Positions 1-5,427 of a DNA stretch of 5,427 nt are shown here, one piece after another (positions within the stretch are counted from its first letter, which is position 1; each line of letters starts with the position of its first letter). This DNA comes from an uncultured Bacteroidia bacterium (GTDB lineage: Bacteria > Bacteroidota > Bacteroidia > Bacteroidales > UBA932), in contig CADBPH010000004.1 of assembly GCA_902796455.1 (NCBI GenBank), positions 1 through 5,427 on the forward strand. The letters are read 5' to 3'. Both the position numbers and the translations under genes were made by a program. A model generated the notes under the pieces. The model did no database searches. It worked only from the letters and a program-made list of their open reading frames with translations, and was not told the DNA's origin.

Positions 1-661
1 AACGGAAATATTGGCCGAGCCAGTCGGCATCTACCTTTGCAAACCCTTTCGCCACCGTGACGGAAGGGTTTCGCTGTAAGATGCCCCGGCAGTCTTCATA
101 GACGTTGAAGCCGATATGGATCCCCTGCATCTGTCCGTCCTGCGGGAAAGACAGCGTGATGTCCCCGTCCGCTCCTTCCAGTTTGAAAAACTTGAAGGGC
201 GTGTCCAGGATGGCCGCTGCGCGGGAGGGGTCTTTCTCTCCTTCGGCCAGCTCCATCTTGGTGACATATTTGCACATCTCGATGACCCGGTCGTCCAGGT
301 TGGCGTCGAAAATATTGACCTTTTCCATCAGGGAACCGATGTCGCCCACACGCCGCAACGTATACCCGTCTTCTCCGTCAAAGGCTTGTTCTGCAATAAC
401 TTCCATGTGCTGTTGGACGGCGGCAAGTTGCTCGGGGGGCATGCTCCCTTCCGGCATGAGCCAGACCATCAGCTTCTGGTCGGGATCGTGGTACAGGGTC
501 TGGTAGCGGGCCAGGTTGTATCCCCCGCAATGCGGGCACTCCCACAAGAACAGGGAGCCGTCCTTGACCTTGGCCTTGAGGTCCGGGTCTTCGGCGGTGT
601 TGATGCTGCCGTAAGCAAGCACCTTCTCCTGCCCCCCGCAAAGACTGCAGGTGGCCTGCAT
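1..661 (-). CDS. CpXC-domain protein, partial (3' end beyond left edge)
   Basis: The frame is open from 700 down to the left edge, giving 220 codons from ATG at 661. The N-terminus carries two zinc-knuckle-like CxxC pairs: C5-SL-C8, and C42-PH-C45 inside WECPHCGG. Between them is the family-like stretch SINTAEDPDLKAKVKDGSLF (19-38), and after them LYHDPDQKLMVWLMPEGS (56-73). This is the pattern of the CpXC family (named for its Cys-Pro-x-Cys motif), a probable cytoplasmic metal-binding protein of unknown function. The later stretch YTLRRVGDIGSLMEKVNIFDANLDDRVIE (100-128) also resembles the second half of these proteins. There is no signal peptide or membrane segment. The gene starts 23 nt after the aspS stop with no terminator between, so co-transcription is likely. 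An in-frame GTG at 679 would add six residues (VAFTHE). ATG at 661 is preferred because family members begin a few residues before the first CxxC. No Shine-Dalgarno is seen. The family is fairly sure; the function is not known. Confidence 0.85.
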   Translation of the reverse strand, partial: MQATCSLCGGQEKVLAYGSINTAEDPDLKAKVKDGSLFLWECPHCGGYNLARYQTLYHDPDQKLMVWLMPEGSMPPEQLAAVQQHMEVIAEQAFDGEDGYTLRRVGDIGSLMEKVNIFDANLDDRVIEMCKYVTKMELAEGEKDPSRAAAILDTPFKFFKLEGADGDITLSFPQDGQMQGIHIGFNVYEDCRGILQRNPSVTVAKGFAKVDADWLGQYFR

Positions 662-684
662 TTCATGGGTGAACGCCACGGGAC

Positions 685-2445
685 TTAATTCTTTTTGATA
701 TCAATTTGGAGCTCGTCGAGCTGGACCTGGTCGATTTCGGACGGGGAGTCGATCATGACATCACGCCCCTGGTTGTTCTTCGGGAACGCGATGTAATCCC
801 GGATCGAGTCGCTGCCGCCGAACAGGGCGCAAACCCGGTCGAATCCGAATGCCAGACCTCCGTGCGGCGGTGCGCCAAACTGGAAGGCATTGATGATGAA
901 ACCGAACTTGTACTGTGCCTCTTCGGCGCCGATGCCGAGCACTTCGAACATCCGTTTCTGGACCTCTGCATCATGGATCCGGATCGAGCCGCCGCCGAGT
1001 TCATTGCCATTCAGCACGAAGTCGTAGGCATTGGCGCAGACCTGTTCGAGGTCTTCTTTCTTGTTGCTGTAGAACAGGTCCATGTGTTCCGGTTTCGGGG
1101 CCGTGAAGGGATGGTGCATGGCATAGAAGCGCTGCGTTTCGTCGTCCCATTCCAGAAGCGGGAAGTCCACAATCCACAGCGGGGCGAAGACCTTGGGATT
1201 GCGCAGGCCCAGCCGGCCGCCCATCTCCAGGCGCAGGACGCCCAGTTGGTTCTGGGTCTTCCGTTTGTCTCCGCACAGGATCAGGATCAGGTCACCGGTC
1301 TTGGCACCCAGGTTCTGCGCGATGGCGCCCAGGTCCTCCGGCGTATAGAACTTATCGACGGAAGACTTGATGCCGTCTTCTCCCATCTTGATGTAAACCA
1401 GCCCCTTGGCACCGACCTGCGGGCGTTTTACCCATTCGGTCAGCGCATCGAGCTGCTTGCGGGTATAATTCGCGCACCCTTGGGCGCAGATGGCACCGAC
1501 ATACGGGGCGCTGTCAAAGACAGAGAACCCTTTCCCCTGGACCATCGCGGTGATTTCATGGATTTCCATGCCGAAGCGGACATCCGGTTTGTCGGAGCCG
1601 TAGCGGTCCATCGCATCGAACCAGCTCATCCGCGGAAGCGGCGAGGGAATCTCCACGTCAAGGACATTCTTGAATAAGGTTCGCATCATGCCCTCGAACA
1701 TGCCGAGCACGTCCTCTTGCTCTACGAAAGACATCTCGCAATCGATCTGCGTGAATTCCGGCTGGCGGTCTGCCCGCAAATCCTCATCGCGGAAGCAGCG
1801 CACAATCTGGAAATACCGGTCGTATCCGGCAACCATCAGCAGCTGCTTGAAGGTCTGGGGCGACTGCGGCAGGGCATAGAACTGGCCGGGATTCATCCGG
1901 GACGGCACCACGAAGTCGCGGGCGCCTTCCGGGGTTGACTTGATCAGATACGGGGTCTCAATCTCCATGAAGCCCTTGCTGTCGAGGTAATTCCTCGTCT
2001 CATGGGCAATCCGGTGGCGCAGGGTCAGCGCTTCCTTGAGGGGATTCCGGCGCAGGTCGAGATACCGGTATTTCGCCCGGATGTCCTCACCGCCGTCGCT
2101 CTCGTCCTCGATGGTGAAAGGCGGGGTGACCGACTTGTTGAGGATATTGATGCCGGAAAGGCGGATTTCCACTTCGCCGGTGGCCATCTTCGGGTTCTTG
2201 CTCTGGCGCTCGACCACTTCGCCCGTGGCCTGGATGACATATTCGCGTCCGAGAGAGGTCGCGGTCTCTACCAGGTCTGCCGGAGCGTCCGCTTCGACAA
2301 CGAGTTGTGTGATGCCGTACCGGTCACGGAGGTCAATGAAGGTCATGCCGCCGAGTTTTCGGGATTTCTGCACCCATCCGGCGAGGGTTACGGTCTTGCC
2401 GGTGTCGCCGATGCGGAGTTCTCCGCAAGTGTGTGTTCTGTACAT
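685..2445 (-). CDS. aspS: Aspartyl-tRNA synthetase (class II)
   Basis: Cytoplasmic enzyme that activates aspartate with ATP and charges tRNA-Asp. The 586-residue product has the usual bacterial AspRS length. Domains in order: N-terminal OB-fold anticodon-binding domain (1-105, with [21 protein letters not shown] at 21-41), class II catalytic core from about 120, a bacterial-type GAD insertion (about 285-420), then the rest of the core. Visible motifs: motif 1 around MEIETPYL (160-167), QSPQ substrate loop (194-197), motif 2 [18 protein letters not shown] (218-235), GGGSIRIH (484-491), and motif 3 GLAFGFDRV (530-538) with the conserved Arg. The start is ATG at 2445, because [11 protein letters not shown] matches the AspRS N-terminus. 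The open frame continues upstream to 2934, but that part is antisense to rsmA and is not AspRS-like. L31 and K83 align with residues typical of discriminating AspRS. The gene is divergent from rsmA and leads a probable operon with the CpXC gene. Confidence 0.98.
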   Translation of the reverse strand: MYRTHTCGELRIGDTGKTVTLAGWVQKSRKLGGMTFIDLRDRYGITQLVVEADAPADLVETATSLGREYVIQATGEVVERQSKNPKMATGEVEIRLSGINILNKSVTPPFTIEDESDGGEDIRAKYRYLDLRRNPLKEALTLRHRIAHETRNYLDSKGFMEIETPYLIKSTPEGARDFVVPSRMNPGQFYALPQSPQTFKQLLMVAGYDRYFQIVRCFRDEDLRADRQPEFTQIDCEMSFVEQEDVLGMFEGMMRTLFKNVLDVEIPSPLPRMSWFDAMDRYGSDKPDVRFGMEIHEITAMVQGKGFSVFDSAPYVGAICAQGCANYTRKQLDALTEWVKRPQVGAKGLVYIKMGEDGIKSSVDKFYTPEDLGAIAQNLGAKTGDLILILCGDKRKTQNQLGVLRLEMGGRLGLRNPKVFAPLWIVDFPLLEWDDETQRFYAMHHPFTAPKPEHMDLFYSNKKEDLEQVCANAYDFVLNGNELGGGSIRIHDAEVQKRMFEVLGIGAEEAQYKFGFIINAFQFGAPPHGGLAFGFDRVCALFGGSDSIRDYIAFPKNNQGRDVMIDSPSEIDQVQLDELQIDIKKN

Positions 2446-2483
2446 ATCGGGATATACGGTTTTATTTTTTCTTCCTGAGCCGA

Positions 2484-2491
2484 CAAAATTA
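2484..2491 (-). promoter_or_regulatory. Candidate aspS promoter, -7 element TAATTTTG
   Basis: On the minus strand this reads TAATTTTG, a full match to the Bacteroidetes sigma-ABfr -7 consensus TAnnTTTG. A TGTG (2513-2510, three of four bases of the -33 TTTG) lies 18 nt upstream. Initiation a few bases downstream would give a leader of roughly 30 nt before the aspS ATG at 2445. Motif reading only; no transcript evidence. Confidence 0.5.
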
Positions 2492-2499
2492 GCAATTTT
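2485..2499. repeat. Short AT-rich dyad between divergent promoters
   Basis: AAAATT-AGC-AATTTT is a perfect 6-bp inverted repeat with a 3-bp centre. It overlaps the aspS -7 candidate and the likely -33 position of the rsmA promoter, so it could be an operator. In an A/T-rich spacer it may also arise by chance. Confidence 0.3.
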
Positions 2500-2513
2500 C
2501 AGGCGAAAACACA

Positions 2514-2521
2514 TATCTTTG
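2514..2521 (+). promoter_or_regulatory. Candidate rsmA promoter, -7 element TATCTTTG
   Basis: TATCTTTG matches the Bacteroidetes -7 consensus TAnnTTTG in full. The best -33 candidate is TTAG (2489-2492, three of four bases of TTTG), 21 nt upstream, so the upstream half is weak. Initiation just downstream would leave a leader of about 12 nt before ATG 2540. Its -33 region lies over the divergent aspS -7 element. Confidence 0.5.
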
Positions 2522-2539
2522 CCGCAGAATCGTACAACC

Positions 2540-3343
2540 ATGGAAGTGAGAGCGAAGAAATCCCTGGGGCAGCATTTCCTGACCGACCAGGGCATTGCGC
2601 GGGACATTGTCGACGCGCTGACTCCGGGCGGACCGCAGGGAGGAGACGTTTTGGAAATCGGACCGGGCATGGGCGTGTTGACACAGTACCTGCTCCGACG
2701 CGAAGACCTGTCCCTGAAATTGGTGGAAATCGACGGAGAATCAGTGGAGTATCTGATGTCCCATTTCCCCGGCATGCCGGGGCGTCTCCTGCAGGATGAT
2801 TTTCTCCGGATGAATCTTTCGAAGATTTTCCCGGACAGCTTCCGGGTGATCGGCAATTTCCCGTACAATATTTCCTCGCAGATCTTTTTCAAGATCCTGG
2901 ACCACAAGGACCGCATCCCGGAAGTCGTCTGCATGATCCAGAAAGAAGTGGCCGAGCGGATTGCGGAAAAGCCCGGGACGAAAACCTATGGGATCCTTTC
3001 CGTGCTCTTGCAGGCCTGGTATGACATCGACTATTTGTTTACCGTCGGCCCCGGGGCCTTTGCCCCGCCCCCGAAAGTGCATTCCGCAGTCATCCGCCTG
3101 CGGCGCAATGGCCGGGAGACGCTGGGCGTGGACGAAGCGCTCTTCAAACGGGTCGTCAAGACCTCGTTCGGCCAGCGCCGCAAGACCCTGCGGAATTCCC
3201 TCCGGCCCCTGGTGCGCGAACAAGGCTTTTCCGACGAGGCGGCGGCTGCCCTGCTGGCCGATCCGGTCTTTGAGCTCCGTCCCGAACGCCTTTCTGTGGA
3301 GGACTTCATCGCCCTGACCGCCCGCTTCGAGCAAGAAAAATAA
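2540..3343 (+). CDS. rsmA: 16S rRNA (adenine(1518)-N6/adenine(1519)-N6)-dimethyltransferase
   Basis: RsmA/KsgA uses S-adenosylmethionine to dimethylate two adjacent adenines in the 3'-terminal helix of 16S rRNA, a late step of 30S maturation. Its loss is the classic route to kasugamycin resistance. The 267-residue protein has the normal length. Visible: N-terminal [11 protein letters not shown] (4-14), SAM motif [16 protein letters not shown] (37-51), the acidic end of strand 2 in LVEID (61-65), catalytic motif IV NFPY (106-109), [13 protein letters not shown] (175-187), and [12 protein letters not shown] (210-221) of the C-terminal helical rRNA-binding domain. NFPY in place of the common NLPY is a conservative variant. 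The start is ATG 2540, because KKSLGQHFL must sit close to the N-terminus. The open frame extends upstream to 2036, but that part is antisense to aspS. No Shine-Dalgarno is present, and there is no canonical intrinsic terminator downstream. Confidence 0.98.
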   Translation: MEVRAKKSLGQHFLTDQGIARDIVDALTPGGPQGGDVLEIGPGMGVLTQYLLRREDLSLKLVEIDGESVEYLMSHFPGMPGRLLQDDFLRMNLSKIFPDSFRVIGNFPYNISSQIFFKILDHKDRIPEVVCMIQKEVAERIAEKPGTKTYGILSVLLQAWYDIDYLFTVGPGAFAPPPKVHSAVIRLRRNGRETLGVDEALFKRVVKTSFGQRRKTLRNSLRPLVREQGFSDEAAAALLADPVFELRPERLSVEDFIALTARFEQEK

Positions 3344-3365
3344 ATTTTTTGCGAAATTTTCACAA

Positions 3366-3416
3366 TTTTTGTTGTTTTTCAATAATTATTTATATATTTG
3401 TTGAAAACAACAAAAA
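3366..3416. repeat. Inverted repeat enclosing the nfeD promoter
   Basis: The left arm (3366-3382, TTTTTGTTGTTTTTCAA) pairs with the right arm (3401-3416, TTGAAAACAACAAAAA) over 16 bp, with one unpaired T at 3379. The 18-nt centre (3383-3400) ends with the -7 element. The left arm covers the -33 region and the right arm covers the expected transcription start, stopping 2 nt before the ATG at 3419. It could be an operator for a dimeric regulator. In transcripts reading through from rsmA it could be a hairpin hiding the nfeD start. No T-tract follows, so it is not a standard terminator. The arms are A/T-rich, which raises the chance background. Confidence 0.6.
3368..3400 (+). promoter_or_regulatory. 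Promoter of the nfeD-flotillin unit
   Basis: TATATTTG at 3393-3400 is a full match to the Bacteroidetes -7 consensus TAnnTTTG. A TTTG at 3368-3371 serves as -33 element with a 21-nt spacer (an alternative GTTG at 3371-3374 gives 18 nt). The predicted start near 3405-3408 leaves a short A-rich leader (GAAAACAACAAAAACT) before ATG 3419, in keeping with Shine-Dalgarno-independent initiation in this phylum. This is the strongest promoter candidate in the window. The rest of the rsmA-nfeD spacer is plain A/T-rich sequence. Confidence 0.65.
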
Positions 3417-3418
3417 CT

Positions 3419-4045
3419 ATGATTACAACGTGGTGGGCTGCACTCAGCCCGGTTATGAAAATTCTGTGGGCGATCACCCTTTCGGCTTCGCTGATCTTCA
3501 TTATCCAGACCATCCTGACCTTCATCGGCGCGGATGCCGGTGATTCGGGCCTTGACGGCGGCGACTTTGACACGGACGCGGGTTTCTCCGACGTGGATGA
3601 TCCGACCGCCATTGACGGCCATACGGGGATGAACCTGTACACGTTCCGCAATTTTGTCAATTTCTTCCTCGGCTTCGGCTGGACCGCGATTCTCCTGCAG
3701 GGAAAAGTAACGTCCACCGGCCTGCTGCTCGTGCTGTCCATCCTGGTCGGCGTCGGCTTGGTTGCCATCGTCATGTACCTGTTCAAGTGGCTGAGCGGGA
3801 TGCAGCAGTCCGGCAACATCAACGTGTACCGCAGCGCGGTCGGCTGCCACGGAACCGTGTACCTGACCATCCCGGCCGAACGCGCGGGCGAGGGCAAGGT
3901 TCAGATTACCATCAACAATGCCGTGCGCGAATACAGCGCCCAGACCGATGGGGACGAGCTGAAAACCGGCACCCCGATCAAGGTGGTTGAGGTCATCAAC
4001 GAGAGCACCCTCCTCGTCGAACAATTGAATTCGTTAATTATCTAA
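3419..4045 (+). CDS. NfeD/YuaF/YqiJ-like membrane protein with C-terminal OB-fold
   Basis: A 208-residue integral membrane protein. Hydrophobic segments lie at about 15-37, 74-94 and 98-122. The first two are separated by an Asp/Gly-rich loop with ten Asp between 39 and 66 and no Lys or Arg. The C-terminal part (about 140-205) has the small beta-barrel pattern of NfeD-family OB-folds: GCHGTVYLTIPAERAGEGKVQI, then a Gly turn and TPIKVVEVINESTLLVEQ. NfeD-type proteins of the short class lack the ClpP-like protease domain, as here, and are typically encoded next to a flotillin or other SPFH protein, which they are thought to assist in membrane microdomains. The next gene is such a flotillin, 12 nt downstream. 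ATG 3419 is chosen; an in-frame TTG at 3398 would add seven residues but lies in the promoter. The gene ends in tandem in-frame stops (TAA TAA, 4043-4048). Whether it is closer to YuaF or YqiJ/DUF1449 is unresolved. Confidence 0.85.
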   Translation: MITTWWAALSPVMKILWAITLSASLIFIIQTILTFIGADAGDSGLDGGDFDTDAGFSDVDDPTAIDGHTGMNLYTFRNFVNFFLGFGWTAILLQGKVTSTGLLLVLSILVGVGLVAIVMYLFKWLSGMQQSGNINVYRSAVGCHGTVYLTIPAERAGEGKVQITINNAVREYSAQTDGDELKTGTPIKVVEVINESTLLVEQLNSLII

Positions 4046-4057
4046 TAAGCAATTACT

Positions 4058-5427
4058 ATGGAACTTTATCTCATCCTGATCATCGTGGCGGTGGTTTTTG
4101 TGACCTTCGCCGCCATTCTCCGGCGCTACAAACGTTGTCCGTCGGACAAGATCCTGGTTATCTACGGTAAGACCGGCCGCAACAAGGAGGGGTCGATCTC
4201 TTCTGCCCGCTGTATCCATGGCGGTGCCTCCTTCATCTGGCCCGTGTTCCAGAATTACGCCTTCCTCGACCTCAAGCCGATCTCGATCGAGTGCAACCTG
4301 ACCAATGCCCTGAGCAAGCAGAACATCCGCGTGGATGTGCCCTGCCGCTTCACGGTCGGTATTTCCACGGAACCGGAAAACATGACCAATGCCGCGGAAC
4401 GCCTTCTCGGCCTTTCCGTGGACAGCATCCAGAACATCGCGACCGATATCCTCTTCGGTCAGCTGCGTCTGGTCATCGCGACAATGGACATCGAGGAAAT
4501 CAACTCCGACCGGGACAAGTTCCTGGCGAATGTGTCCACGAACGTCGAGGCGGAACTCCGCAAGATCGGCTTGAAGCTGATCAACGTCAACGTCACGGAT
4601 ATCCGGGATGAATCCGGTTACATCGAGGCGCTGGGTAAGGAAGCGGCGGCGAAGGCGATCAACGATGCGAAGAAGAGTGTGGCGGAGCAGAACCGTTTCG
4701 GTGAAATCGGTAAGGCGGAAGCGGACCGGGACAAGGACATCCGGATCGCCGAGACCACCCGGGACACCCGTATCAAGACGGCGGACGCCAATGCCCGTGC
4801 GGTCGAGGGAGAGAACAATTCCAAGATCGCCATTGCGAATTCCGATGCAATCCGTCGCGAAAAAGAGGCGGAGGCCGCCAGGATCGCCGTGGCGGCGGAA
4901 AAAGTGCAGGCCGCGAAAGCGCTCCAGGAGGCTTACCAGTCCGAGCGTGACGCGGAATTGGCCCGTGCCGAGCGCGAAAAGGCGACCCAGCAGGCCAATA
5001 TCGTCGTCCCGGCCCAGATTGACAAGGAAAAAGCCATTATCATGGCGGAGGCCGAGGCCGAAAAGGTACGCCGCATGGCCAAGGGTGAAGCAGATGCCAT
5101 CTATGCCAAGATGGATGCCCAGGCCCGCGGTATGCTGGAAATCCTTTCCAAGCAGGCCGAAGGTTTCAACCAGTTGGTCAACGCGGCTGCCGGCGATCCG
5201 CAGAAGGCCGTGCTGATGATGATTTCCGATAAACTGCCTGAGCTCGTCAAGACGCAAGTCGAGGCGGTCAAGGGTATCAACATTGACAAGGTAACCGTTT
5301 GGGATTCAGGCAATTCTGCTGACGGCAAGACCGCCACTTCCAATTTCATCTCCGGAATGATGAAGTCGGTCCCTCCGCTGGATGAGCTGTTCAAGATGGC
5401 TGGCATGGAACTTCCTTCCTATCTGAA
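4058..5427 (+). CDS. Flotillin/YqiK-family SPFH protein, partial (3' end beyond right edge)
   Basis: Scaffold protein of the flotillin class, expected to oligomerise on the cytoplasmic membrane and organise lipid microdomains. 456 residues are visible with no stop; the frame runs off the right edge. Layout: an N-terminal hydrophobic anchor (about 3-20, followed by RRYKR), an SPFH/band-7 domain (about 25-190, with GGASFIWPVFQ at 55-65, VDVPCRFTVGI at 92-102, and the RKIGLKLINVNVTDIRD stretch at 168-184 that closes such domains), then a long Ala/Glu/Lys-rich coiled coil (about 190-350, with repeated EA/AEAE units typical of flotillins). The C-terminal flotillin region (350-456) includes ISGMMKSVPPLDELFKMAGM (431-450), near the usual end of bacteroidal homologues, so only a short tail is probably missing. 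It starts 12 nt after the nfeD-like gene with no promoter or terminator between, so the two form an operon. No Shine-Dalgarno is seen. floA/floT/yqiK symbols are withheld because orthology cannot be settled here. Confidence 0.93.
   Translation, partial: MELYLILIIVAVVFVTFAAILRRYKRCPSDKILVIYGKTGRNKEGSISSARCIHGGASFIWPVFQNYAFLDLKPISIECNLTNALSKQNIRVDVPCRFTVGISTEPENMTNAAERLLGLSVDSIQNIATDILFGQLRLVIATMDIEEINSDRDKFLANVSTNVEAELRKIGLKLINVNVTDIRDESGYIEALGKEAAAKAINDAKKSVAEQNRFGEIGKAEADRDKDIRIAETTRDTRIKTADANARAVEGENNSKIAIANSDAIRREKEAEAARIAVAAEKVQAAKALQEAYQSERDAELARAEREKATQQANIVVPAQIDKEKAIIMAEAEAEKVRRMAKGEADAIYAKMDAQARGMLEILSKQAEGFNQLVNAAAGDPQKAVLMMISDKLPELVKTQVEAVKGINIDKVTVWDSGNSADGKTATSNFISGMMKSVPPLDELFKMAGMELPSYL

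Noticed and set aside
116..688. 190-codon plus-strand frame over the left edge
   Set aside because: The minus-strand frame encodes a CpXC-like protein with its cysteine pairs, so this is its shadow. The minus frames at 378-641 and 469-666 are rejected for the same reason.
706..1677. 323-codon open frame on the plus strand opposite aspS
   Set aside because: It lies wholly inside aspS and mirrors its codon bias; no domain or start signal supports it.
2036..2539. N-terminal extension of rsmA by 168 codons
   Set aside because: It is antisense to the 5' part of aspS. KsgA proteins start just before the KKSLGQHFL motif, at ATG 2540.
2446..2934. N-terminal extension of aspS by 163 codons
   Set aside because: The added stretch is antisense to rsmA, is basic low-quality sequence, and AspRS normally begins at the [10 protein letters not shown] site.
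3331..3352. Possible intrinsic terminator of rsmA
   Set aside because: GCAAGAAAA/TTTTTTGC can pair for about 8 bp with a bulge and spans the stop codon, but the stem is almost all A-T and no proper T-tract follows, so it is too weak to call.
3398..3418. TTG start for the NfeD-like gene
   Set aside because: The TTG overlaps the promoter -7 element and would lie upstream of the predicted transcript start; ATG 3419 fits better.
4700..5110. Apparent repeats of GAGGCGGAGGCC-like units in the flotillin gene
   Set aside because: They are the coding trace of the Ala/Glu-rich coiled coil common to flotillins, not a DNA repeat element.
4034..5257. 407-codon open frame on the minus strand opposite the flotillin gene
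   Set aside because: Its product has no recognisable family. Its length is explained by strong GC-rich codon bias in the flotillin gene, which has clear homology on the plus strand.

Overview
The window looks like a core-genome segment of a member of the Bacteroidota, most likely a Bacteroidales lineage with GC-rich genes. Three things suggest this. The promoter-like elements match the Bacteroidetes -7 consensus TAnnTTTG. None of the five gene starts has a convincing Shine-Dalgarno sequence, and the spacers ahead of genes are A/T-rich. The encoded proteins (AspRS, KsgA with an NFPY motif, an NfeD/flotillin pair) also fit. The genus cannot be fixed from this sequence alone.

Layout: the left half is read leftward. 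aspS (aspartyl-tRNA synthetase, complete) is followed after 23 nt by a gene for a CpXC-domain protein that runs off the left edge. A 94-bp divergent spacer with back-to-back promoter candidates separates aspS from rsmA/ksgA (16S rRNA dimethyladenosine transferase), which is read rightward. A 75-bp, very A/T-rich spacer follows. It holds a clear TAnnTTTG promoter nested inside a near-perfect 16-bp inverted repeat. Then comes a two-gene unit: an NfeD/YuaF/YqiJ-like membrane protein with a C-terminal OB-fold and, 12 nt later, a flotillin/YqiK-type SPFH protein whose last few residues lie beyond the right edge.

Function: the left and centre are translation genes (tRNA charging, ribosome maturation). 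The right is a membrane-microdomain pair, in which an NfeD-family partner and a flotillin scaffold are normally co-encoded and work together. I see no mobile element, RNA gene, CRISPR array or obvious foreign island. Nothing here amounts to a wholly new system. The least-understood parts are the CpXC protein, the Asp-rich loop of the NfeD-like protein and the dyad around the nfeD promoter.
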